This document shows positions 17,569-23,990 of a DNA stretch of 64,000 nt, piece by piece (position 1 is the first letter of the stretch; each line of letters opens with the position of its first letter). Below the pieces are notes generated by a model. It had not been told where the DNA came from. It did no database searches and saw only the letters and a list, made by a program, of their open reading frames with translations. Both the position numbers and the translations under genes were made by a program. Origin of the DNA: Roseateles_C aquae (GTDB lineage: Bacteria > Pseudomonadota > Gammaproteobacteria > Burkholderiales > Burkholderiaceae_C); NCBI RefSeq assembly GCF_032337115.1, contig NZ_JAVXZY010000004.1:62001-126000 (forward strand), in the 5' to 3' direction.

Positions 17569-18837
17569 ATGCAAGTCTTCGATCAAGACCTCGCGCAAGC
17601 CAAGTGCCACCAGGGCGGCACTCACCGGGCTTGCAGTCCAGCACAAACACTGGCGCGCTACCAACCTCTGATGCGGCAGTTGGGCATCACGCGCTTGGCC
17701 AACATCACCGGCCTGGACACCATTGGCCTGCCGGTCTGGGTGGCCATGAGGCCGAACGCACGCGGTCTGGCCACATCACAGGGCAAAGGCTTGAACAGCG
17801 ACTGTGCCAAGGTATCGGCGTTGATGGAGTCGATAGAAACCTGGCATGCGGAACACATCGAATTGCCATTGCGCCAGGACTCCCTGGCCAATCTGTCCCG
17901 CCACGCGCCTGTCATCGACATCGCTGGCCTGCCTGTCTATGCCGACTCCCAGCTGCGGCCCGACATGCCGCTGACCTGGGTGCAGGGCTGGGATCTGCTG
18001 CAGCAACAAGCCTGTTGGCTGCCTTTGGACTGCGTGTCGACCAACTATGTCCAGCCCGCCCGGGGCGCACAATCTGCCAGCTTCGTGCAGTCGAGCAACG
18101 GCTTGTCGAGCGGCAACCATCTGCTCGAGGCGATCAGCCATGGCTTGGCCGAGTTGATTGAGCGTGACGCCGTGGCCCTGTCTGGCCACGCCATGCGGGC
18201 GGCAGAACCGGCATTGCGTATCGATCCCGCCAGCGTTGCCGACGCCGACTGCCGACAGCTGCTGACCATGCTCGAACGTGCCGGGCAATTGGTCGCGCTC
18301 TACGACATTCGCAGCGACCTTGGCATCCCCGTCTGCGGCTGCACCATCGTTGACGACCGCCAGGCCTTGCAGCGCTGGCGAACCCTGCCGGCATTCAACG
18401 GCTACGGGTGCCATCTTTCGCCGCAAATCGCGCTGCTGCGCGCGATCAGTGAAGCCGTTCAGAGCCGGCTCACTCATATCAGCGGCAGCCGTGACGACAT
18501 CTTCCCCAGCGACTACATGCGCGGCGGCAATCCCGACGATTTGCTCAGCTATCAACAGCGCATCGGCAGCAGTGCAGTGACGCTGGACTTTGCCGCCATC
18601 CCCTCGCTCGTCCAACCCAGCTTCGAAGCAGACATCGAGCTCATGCTGCAGGCATTGCGCCGTGTTGGCCTGAAACAGGCAGTCGTTGTCGATCTGAGCC
18701 GCGCTGAACTGGGCGTGCCCGTGGTCAAGGTGGTGGTTCCCGGGCTGGCCGCGCCAACTCCGATGTTGCGCGGCCGCAGCATCCGCGCACAAAGCCGTTC
18801 TCTTGCTCAGCTGTGGCAAATGAAGGAGGCCGCATGA
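17569..18837 (+). CDS. YcaO protein of the TfuA-associated (thioamidation) class
   Basis: A 422-residue stand-alone YcaO domain without an E1-like fusion. The ATP/Mg site is seen in GLNSDCAKVSALMESIETWHA (near 74-94), GNHLLEAISHGLAELIERDA (near 183-202) and LSPQIALLRAISEAVQSRLTHISGSRDD (near 284-311). These spacings and the RLTHISGSRDD segment are typical of YcaO proteins that partner TfuA to convert backbone amides to thioamides (as in thioviridamide-type clusters and methanogen McrA thioglycine). It lacks the Pro-rich C-terminus of azoline-forming YcaO proteins, ending QLWQMKEAA. It starts 22 bases after the fusion gene and overlaps tfuA by four bases, so co-translation with its partner is expected. 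Confidence 0.87.
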   Translation: MQVFDQDLAQAKCHQGGTHRACSPAQTLARYQPLMRQLGITRLANITGLDTIGLPVWVAMRPNARGLATSQGKGLNSDCAKVSALMESIETWHAEHIELPLRQDSLANLSRHAPVIDIAGLPVYADSQLRPDMPLTWVQGWDLLQQQACWLPLDCVSTNYVQPARGAQSASFVQSSNGLSSGNHLLEAISHGLAELIERDAVALSGHAMRAAEPALRIDPASVADADCRQLLTMLERAGQLVALYDIRSDLGIPVCGCTIVDDRQALQRWRTLPAFNGYGCHLSPQIALLRAISEAVQSRLTHISGSRDDIFPSDYMRGGNPDDLLSYQQRIGSSAVTLDFAAIPSLVQPSFEADIELMLQALRRVGLKQAVVVDLSRAELGVPVVKVVVPGLAAPTPMLRGRSIRAQSRSLAQLWQMKEAA

Positions 18838-20171
18838 ACACCTTTGTCTTCCTGGGCCCAAGTCTGCCGCTTGCCCAGGCGCAGGCCATCTTCCCCGAGG
18901 CCCACTATCTGCCGCCGGTGGCCATGGGGGATTTGTATGCGCTGGTGCAGGCCCGTGCTCGTGCCGGTGATCGCATCGCCATGATCGACGGGCTGTTTGA
19001 ACAAGTTCCCGCCGTCTGGCACAAGGAGGTTCTGTTTGCGCTGGAGCGCGGCATGCATGTCTATGGCGCGTCCAGCATGGGTGCCTTGCGCGCAGCCGAA
19101 TTGGCCCCCTTCGGCATGAAGGGCGTCGGGCGCATCTACTCGGCTTTTGCCAGCGGTGAGTTGGAAGACGACGATGAGGTGGTCGTTGCGCATGCCACTG
19201 CGGAGCAGGGCTTCCGCTCGCTGTCGCAGGCGATGGTCAGCCTGCGCTTCGGCCTGCAAGCGCTGCAGATGCAGGGCGTGCTGGGTGCTGCAGACGCGGC
19301 CACTCTGATCGCCATGTCAAAGGCGCTGCACTACAGCGAGCGCAGCTGGGTTGGCGTGCTTGACCACGCACGCCGACTCGGACTTCCCGAGCAGCTTGTC
19401 GAGGCCCTGAAGAACCAAGCCCGCCAACCCGACGCCAAGGCATTGGATGCCACCGAACTGCTACGCCAGCTGGCAGCAGCTGACACGCCAGAGCCCCCCT
19501 TCCAGGCCGATTTCACCTTGGAAAGAAACGCCTTCTGGCAGGCCCTGGAGCACAGCCAGGCGGCGCGCCTGCAGCAGCACAGCAGCCAATCCGGCGAACA
19601 GGATGTGCTGGCCCATGTTCGCGCGCTGCATCCTCGCCGCAGGGATGTGCGCCAGTATGCGCTGCTCATGCGCATGGCCGCGGAGCTGGGCCGGGACCTC
19701 CACATCGAGCCCGCACAGCTGCAGGCCGCCGCGCGGCGACTCGCCCAAGAGTTGGGGCTGTCCGACCGCCAGGCGCTAGTTCGCTGGCGTGAGCAGCACT
19801 CCGTCGACGAGCGTCTTTGGTTGCAACTGCTTGACCTCGAGGCCCGTATTGAGGCCTTGCAGCAAGCCTATGGCACACAGCTCGACGGCTTCGAGCGTCT
19901 CGTCATCAAGCGCCAAGGCATTTACGCCGATGCCGCAGCCACGGTCGAAAAATCGCGCAAGCTGTTGGATCAGCGCGGTATCGTCAAGCCGACCCTCGCT
20001 GACGCGGCGGTCGATGCCGATACCTTGCAAGCCTGGTACGAGGCCAAGCTCGGGCCACTGCGCCAGACGCCTGAGTCGCATGCCCAAGCGCTGGGTTTTG
20101 AATCGATGCGCGACTGGATTGGCGAGTTGATTCGCGCACAGATGCTCGAGCAAGCCGAGACCGTCGATTGA
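18834..20171 (+). CDS. tfuA: TfuA-like protein with long C-terminal extension
   Basis: A 445-residue protein whose first 140 residues are a clear TfuA domain: FVFLGPSLP, YLPPVAMGDLYALV, RIAMIDGLFEQVPAVWHKEVLFAL, VYGASSMGALRAAELAPFGMKGVG, and GELEDDDEVVVAHA. TfuA proteins act with YcaO in thioamide formation and are thought to bring in the sulfur donor. The remaining 300 residues are mostly helical, rich in Gln, Ala and Arg, with no domain I can name. ATG 18834 was chosen because AAGGAGG lies four bases upstream and the codon overlaps the YcaO stop; the ATG at 18813 has no such site. It is the last gene of the operon and ends eight bases from a convergent DUF2141 gene. Confidence 0.87.
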   Translation: MNTFVFLGPSLPLAQAQAIFPEAHYLPPVAMGDLYALVQARARAGDRIAMIDGLFEQVPAVWHKEVLFALERGMHVYGASSMGALRAAELAPFGMKGVGRIYSAFASGELEDDDEVVVAHATAEQGFRSLSQAMVSLRFGLQALQMQGVLGAADAATLIAMSKALHYSERSWVGVLDHARRLGLPEQLVEALKNQARQPDAKALDATELLRQLAAADTPEPPFQADFTLERNAFWQALEHSQAARLQQHSSQSGEQDVLAHVRALHPRRRDVRQYALLMRMAAELGRDLHIEPAQLQAAARRLAQELGLSDRQALVRWREQHSVDERLWLQLLDLEARIEALQQAYGTQLDGFERLVIKRQGIYADAAATVEKSRKLLDQRGIVKPTLADAAVDADTLQAWYEAKLGPLRQTPESHAQALGFESMRDWIGELIRAQMLEQAETVD

Positions 20172-20179
20172 TCCCAGGC

Positions 20180-20614
20180 TCAGCGCATATAGCGGATGCG
20201 CAGCGCAAACTTGCCCCCGGCTTTGAGTTCCTGGGCCGCGGCCTTGAACGGGGGCGGCCCGGCTCGCCCAATGGCATCGTTGCCAAAGACGAAACCTTCC
20301 AGAACCCGTCCGTCCGGCGACATGCGCAGGCGTCCATCGCCATCTTCGTCATGAAAGGCTGCGAAGGCATAGTTGCCGGCAGCCACCCCGCGAAAGACAA
20401 AGGTCGCGCTGCCCGCTTGTGACTTGACCACTTCCGACAGCTTGCAGCTGTTTGGAAAACGTTCGCTCTCGGCGCACAGCACGGCGCGCACAACGCCAGC
20501 GTCGTTGCGCAGTCCACTGACCCGGTATTCGAACTCTCCGCTGCCCGTTGCCGCCACGGACGCTTGGGTCAGACCCAACGCCAGCAGGCCTGTGACCAGA
20601 AATGCCTTTTTCAT
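20180..20614 (-). CDS. DUF2141 secreted protein
   Basis: A 144-residue protein with a signal peptide (MKKAFLVTGLLALGLTQASVAA) and a DUF2141-type beta domain: VVRAVLCAESERFP, NYAFAAFHDEDGDGRL (the HDeNgNg hallmark) and FGNDAIGRAGPPPF near the end. The function of this family is unknown; it is predicted to be periplasmic. ATG 20614 was chosen for the signal peptide and the GAGGTGA about eight bases upstream; the longer open frame up to 20803 runs across the lux-box repeats and is unlikely to be translated. It is divergent from luxI, so the 215-base gap between them is a shared promoter region. Confidence 0.82.
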   Translation of the reverse strand: MKKAFLVTGLLALGLTQASVAATGSGEFEYRVSGLRNDAGVVRAVLCAESERFPNSCKLSEVVKSQAGSATFVFRGVAAGNYAFAAFHDEDGDGRLRMSPDGRVLEGFVFGNDAIGRAGPPPFKAAAQELKAGGKFALRIRYMR

Positions 20615-20709
20615 GCCATCACCTCGATGTGCTTCGCACGTTGTCCGCGGCCCCCCGTGGGCCGACGTTGCAAAAAGTCTAGATGGGGAGGCTGCGTCTG
20701 CGCAGGGGG

Positions 20710-20726
20710 CTTGCAGACTTTGACAG
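20710..20726 (+). promoter_or_regulatory. lux-box-like site 1 upstream of luxI
   Basis: CTTGCAGACTTTGACAG, followed by GT, fits the outer halves of the lux-box consensus (TGYA ... RCASRT) but not the centre. An identical 17-mer follows at 20741. It is 104 bases before luxI and 96 bases before the divergent DUF2141 start, so LuxR could act in either direction. Confidence 0.6.
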
Positions 20727-20740
20727 GTGGGTGGCGCTGA

Positions 20741-20757
20741 CTTGCAGACTTTGACAG
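20741..20757 (+). promoter_or_regulatory. lux-box-like site 2 upstream of luxI
   Basis: Exact copy of the 17-mer at 20710, shifted by 31 bases, which is about three helical turns and would place two bound LuxR dimers on the same DNA face. It lies 73 bases before the luxI start. Confidence 0.6.
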
Positions 20758-20829
20758 TTGAGACCAAAGGGCCGAATCCCGAACATTGCATCCATCGACC
20801 CAACGGTCTTCAACCCCACGGAGAAGCGA

Positions 20830-21600
20830 ATGAACTTTGTCAGCGCACGGGCTTGTGAACTGTCCCCCGCTCTCTACGACTCGCTGGCGGGCTACCGCTA
20901 CCAGGTCTTCGTCGAGCGCCTCGGCTGGGACCTCAAGACCGCACCGGGCTATGAGCAGGATCAGTTCGACCACGACGACACCGTCCACGTTGTTGCACGC
21001 AACGACGAAGGCGATATCGTCGGATGTGGTCGGCTTCTGCCCACGACCGAAAGCTATCTGCTGGAAAGCGTCTTTCCCGAGTTGCTGAACGGGCTGCCGG
21101 TCCCTCGCAGTGAACAGATCTGGGAACTCTCTCGCTTTGCTGCGATGGAGGTTAAGGCCGACGCCGATGGCATGAATGCGCGTCGCCATTTCATGGCAGA
21201 ACGCGTGCTGCTGGAAGCATTGCGTTTCTGTGCCGCCCGCGGCGTGACCCACCTGCTGGCTGTTTCGACCCTGGCCGTCGAGCGACTGATGCAGCGCGCA
21301 GGGGTCGACGTCCATCGTATCGGCCCGCCCTCGATGATCGGCGGCCAACCGGTGCTGGCCTTCGTGATTGCCGTCAATGAGCGCTCGCTCAATGCGCTGG
21401 CCGCTTTCGAAGCCGCCGCCCAAGGACTGGGTGCCAAGCCACTGCCAGTGCGCACGCCGCACATGAGTGACGCGTTGCAGAGCCTGATTGCACTGGCTCA
21501 ACAGCCCTGGGCCCAGCCCTCTCACGCCCTTGTGCAGGGTCACACCCCGACAAACACTGACGCTCAACATCTTGACGAGGTGGCGCTGCAACTGCATTGA
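20830..21600 (+). CDS. luxI: LuxI-family acyl-homoserine lactone synthase
   Basis: A 256-residue autoinducer synthase that would make an N-acyl homoserine lactone from S-adenosylmethionine and acyl-ACP. The invariant residues are present: Arg, Phe and Trp in YRYQVFVERLGW, the two Asp in QFDHDDTVH, Arg in GCGRLLPTTESYLL, and Glu and Arg in WELSRFAAM. It is some 40-50 residues longer than typical LuxI proteins because of a C-terminal tail (from about 205) with no obvious domain. ATG 20830 follows GGAG by about seven bases. Two lux-box-like repeats lie upstream, consistent with positive autoregulation. The acyl chain cannot be predicted from the sequence. Confidence 0.9.
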   Translation: MNFVSARACELSPALYDSLAGYRYQVFVERLGWDLKTAPGYEQDQFDHDDTVHVVARNDEGDIVGCGRLLPTTESYLLESVFPELLNGLPVPRSEQIWELSRFAAMEVKADADGMNARRHFMAERVLLEALRFCAARGVTHLLAVSTLAVERLMQRAGVDVHRIGPPSMIGGQPVLAFVIAVNERSLNALAAFEAAAQGLGAKPLPVRTPHMSDALQSLIALAQQPWAQPSHALVQGHTPTNTDAQHLDEVALQLH

Positions 21601-21618
21601 CCCTTGCGCAGCCGAGCC

Positions 21619-21894
21619 ATGACGATACAGATCGAGATTCCCGCCATCATGCGTCGCTTTGCGGCGCAGCAGCAGAGCGTTGGCGTCGAGGCCGCTGATC
21701 TGGACACCGCCTTGCGCGAGTTGGTGAGCAAGCATCCACGGATGCGGGCGCACCTCTTCGATGCCCACGGTGACCTGCGTCGCATCGTGAACGTCTTTGT
21801 CAACGGCAATCATGTGCGCTGGCACGAGCGCGCAAACACCAAGCTAGAGCCGGGTGATTCGCTTTGCCTGGTGCCGCTTTTCGCCGGAGGGTGA
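21619..21894 (+). CDS. Free-standing CysO/MoaD/ThiS-like sulfur carrier protein
   Basis: A 91-residue ubiquitin-fold carrier that ends in Gly-Gly (VPLFAGG), the mature form ready for adenylation and thiocarboxylation without protease trimming. The core VNVFVNGNHVRWHERANTKLEPGDSLCLVP parallels FINLFINDEDVRLHEGL of the carrier domain in the fusion protein at 15693, so the two look like paralogues. It begins 18 bases after luxI and is probably co-transcribed with it. Its E1 partner could be the MoeB part of the fusion protein or a housekeeping MoeB/ThiF. It could serve thioamide formation or another sulfur pathway; the sequence does not decide. Confidence 0.85.
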   Translation: MTIQIEIPAIMRRFAAQQQSVGVEAADLDTALRELVSKHPRMRAHLFDAHGDLRRIVNVFVNGNHVRWHERANTKLEPGDSLCLVPLFAGG

Positions 21895-22343
21895 ACCCAA
21901 ATGCAGCTTGACAAGAGACGTGCATGGGCGGGCGGCCGGTCTGCCAGCTTCGGCACCACAGCCGGTGCCGCTGGCGCCAAGGCCAGGCTCGATCTGCACC
22001 GAAACATGCGGCAAAGACCCGTAAAGCCGGTGCGCATTGCAGCTCGACGGGCCTATTCCCAGGCATCGCCAAGACCTGCGCATCCGCAGAATGACCCAGA
22101 TTGGCAAGGAGGAAGCACCTACCCCATCCACGCGGCGCTGGCTATATCCCTTATGCTCACAGCCGATTTCCGTGTCCTATGTCCGCTTAGCCGAGAAACA
22201 GGCTTGGGCGGATATCTCATTCGCGCCTGCGCGTTGATGGCGGATGTGAGAACGTCTCTGGCAGCTAGCCGACCGCGCACAGCGCGAACTACCGCGATGC
22301 GTCGCCAATTGATTCAGGACACAGACCACGGAGGACTACACCC
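21895..22343. other. 449-base gap with no convincing gene
   Basis: A 153-codon open frame starts at 21901, ten bases after a GGAGG inside the carrier gene, but its composition (Arg/Ala-rich, no domain) does not look like a protein. AAGGAGG at 22104-22110 is not followed by a start codon at a useful distance. No Ser/Cys/Thr-rich candidate precursor peptide was found on either strand. The stretch may be a decayed gene or a leader. Confidence 0.5.
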
Positions 22344-22712
22344 ATGTTTGATGCCTATGTAAGGCTGAGCATCGATGACTTGCAAAAGTTGGTACCAACA
22401 CATCTGCACTCGGAGATTGAGGATTTGGTCGACGATGCCGATCCCGACGCCTCGATCCAAGGATTCACCGAGTGGACGGCAGCGAGCACGCGCACCCTGT
22501 CCTTCGGCTGGGATTGGTGCTTTGAGCCGAGCAGTGAGCAGCTGCTGGGCCAATGGGGCAGCTTGCGCACGAACCTGATGGTGATCGACGAGAGCGGCGG
22601 AGACATGGGCATTGAATGCACACGTCTGTGCATCGCTCGGCTGATGACTCACATCCGTTGGGAATACACGATTGCCAAGGTGCTTGGCCTTCGTCTGCAG
22701 CTGCAGCACTAA
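22344..22712 (+). CDS. RsaM/DUF4902-like small protein of the quorum-sensing locus
   Basis: A 122-residue protein beginning FDAYVRLSIDDLQKLVPTHL and containing GFTEW near 41-45 and LSFGWDWCFEP near 53-63. This pattern (Y-V-R-L, then TEW, then S-x-GWDW) matches my memory of RsaM/DUF4902 proteins, which sit between luxI and luxR genes in Burkholderia and Pseudomonas and modulate quorum sensing. The family assignment rests on memory of the motif, not a search. ATG 22344 follows GGAGG by nine bases. It lies between luxI and the convergent luxR, as expected for this family. Confidence 0.65.
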   Translation: MFDAYVRLSIDDLQKLVPTHLHSEIEDLVDDADPDASIQGFTEWTAASTRTLSFGWDWCFEPSSEQLLGQWGSLRTNLMVIDESGGDMGIECTRLCIARLMTHIRWEYTIAKVLGLRLQLQH

Positions 22713-22766
22713 GTTCCAGCCAAGCGGCTTCGCTCGTGCATGGCCAGTGCTGCGCTGCATGTCGCT

Positions 22767-23480
22767 TTACCAGATCAGTCCGAGCATTGCCGCACGCACG
22801 GCGGCGCTGGTCTTGTTGCACGCACCAAGCTTGGCCACCACGCTGTTGACGTGAAAGTTCACCGTTCGCTCGGAGATGTTCAGGATGTCGGCGATTTCGG
22901 CTGAAGTCTTGCCTTCGGCCGTCCACCGCAGCACATCGATCTCGCGGTCGGAAAGCTCGATTTTGGGTTGCTCCAACTCAGGGTCGGAGCAGCAGGCCTT
23001 CATCGAGACATGGCTCGTATGCACCAGCCATTGCATCCGTGGCTCGGTGTGTTCCAGCTCTGCTGCGGTAATCGCTTGCTCCGAGCGGGCCAGCACCAGC
23101 ATGCTGTATGTACCTTCTGGGTCACGCCGTGACTGCGCCCAACCGTGGCGCAATCCGTAGTAGCGGGCCTCCTGCCATAGCTGCGGCGTCTCAGCGAAAA
23201 ATTCGTCCGTCCACAGCACGGGATTGGAGGAGCGCATGCCGTGCGCGATCGTTGGATCGATCTGCATATAGCCCTGCTCGTGATAGCGCTGCTGCCATTC
23301 CGGCGCGTAGTTCGAGAAGTAGGTCGTACGCGGTTTGGTGATCGGCAGCGGCATCCGTAGGCCATGTGCGCAATACTCGAAGCCGAGCGTGCGCGCTTCC
23401 TCGGCAATCCGGGCGAAACTCTCCTCTGGAGTGCTGGCTGCAAGGACCTTCTCCAATTGGTCAGTCTGCCAGGGTTTCAT
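22767..23480 (-). CDS. luxR: LuxR-family autoinducer-binding transcriptional regulator
   Basis: A 237-residue regulator with an N-terminal autoinducer-binding domain and a C-terminal helix-turn-helix. Ligand-pocket landmarks are YFSNYAPEWQQRYHEQGYMQIDP (the conserved Trp, Tyr, Asp and Pro) and NPVLWTDEFF. The DNA-binding part, LSDREIDVLRWTAEGKTSAEIA followed by ISERTVNFHVNSVVAKLG, keeps the invariant Glu, Leu and Gly of the family. It should bind the acyl-homoserine lactone made by the neighbouring LuxI and act at the lux-box-like sites at 20710, 20741 and 23596. The gene faces luxI and ends 54 bases from the RsaM-like gene. Confidence 0.92.
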   Translation of the reverse strand: MKPWQTDQLEKVLAASTPEESFARIAEEARTLGFEYCAHGLRMPLPITKPRTTYFSNYAPEWQQRYHEQGYMQIDPTIAHGMRSSNPVLWTDEFFAETPQLWQEARYYGLRHGWAQSRRDPEGTYSMLVLARSEQAITAAELEHTEPRMQWLVHTSHVSMKACCSDPELEQPKIELSDREIDVLRWTAEGKTSAEIADILNISERTVNFHVNSVVAKLGACNKTSAAVRAAMLGLIW

Positions 23481-23595
23481 TGCGCCACCTCAAGTCCGAT
23501 TTGCAGGCAAGACCGGCTCGACGCTGATCCCCCGCCGTTTGTGCGAGGCCGCAGGCTAGCATTTCCACAGTGAAATGAAGTGCTCGCATGCCCAC

Positions 23596-23615
23596 CCCTG
23601 TAAGACTTTGCAGGG
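23596..23615 (-). promoter_or_regulatory. lux-box-like palindrome upstream of luxR
   Basis: CCCTGTAAGACTTTGCAGGG has half-sites CCCTGnAA and TTnCAGGG that pair perfectly except at the centre and one flanking position. It shares AGACTTTG and CAGG with the repeats before luxI. It lies 115 bases upstream of the luxR start, so LuxR may regulate its own gene. Confidence 0.6.
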
Positions 23616-23634
23616 TTGAAATTGCGTCGGAAAA

Positions 23635-23670
23635 GAAAAAACGCCTAGTGGCTAGGCACTAGGCGTTTTG
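23635..23670 (-). terminator. Rho-independent terminator after tRNA-fMet copy
   Basis: Perfect 10-base stem, ACGCCTAGTG (23641-23650) with CACTAGGCGT (23657-23666), loop of six. Read on the minus strand it is followed by a run of T; the plus strand also has four T, so it may work for both directions. Confidence 0.85.
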
Positions 23671-23689
23671 CTTGCCCTGACGGGCCAAG

Positions 23690-23766
<77 letters not shown>

Positions 23767-23787
23767 ACTGATCGGTACGGCGGTCAG

Positions 23788-23814
23788 AAACAAAAGCCGC
23801 CCGAGACGGCGGCT
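23788..23814 (-). terminator. Likely terminator between the two tRNA-fMet genes
   Basis: Seven-base stem AGCCGCC (23795-23801) and GGCGGCT (23808-23814); on the minus strand it is followed by TTTTGTTTC. It would end the transcript of the upstream tRNA copy, implying that the downstream copy has its own promoter or relies on read-through. Confidence 0.6.
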
Positions 23815-23871
23815 GTGTCGCTATTTCTGACCATGTGCGCCCTGCTTCTGATGAGCAGCACGCTGAATTTC

Positions 23872-23948
<77 letters not shown>

Positions 23949-23960
23949 ACTGAAGCTAGC

Positions 23961-23990
23961 AGTATAGCGCACTTTTCGGGTTTTCCTCAA
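23961..23990 (-). promoter_or_regulatory. Sigma-70 promoter for tRNA-fMet
   Basis: On the minus strand TTGAGG, an 18-base spacer, then TATACT twelve bases before the tRNA. The -35 element overlaps the dsbD stop codon. Confidence 0.6.

Noticed and set aside
20615..20803. N-terminal extension of the DUF2141 frame
   Set aside because: It would hide the signal peptide inside the protein and covers the lux-box repeats; the ATG at 20614 has a good ribosome site.
22091..22237. Short frame starting MTQIGKEEAPTPSTRRW as a possible precursor
   Set aside because: No ribosome site before it and the C-terminal part is not rich in Ser, Cys or Thr.
21901..22362. 153-codon open frame after the carrier gene, with GGAGG upstream
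   Set aside because: Composition is Arg/Ala-rich with no domain, it overlaps the RsaM-like start, and there is no sign of a leader/core peptide.
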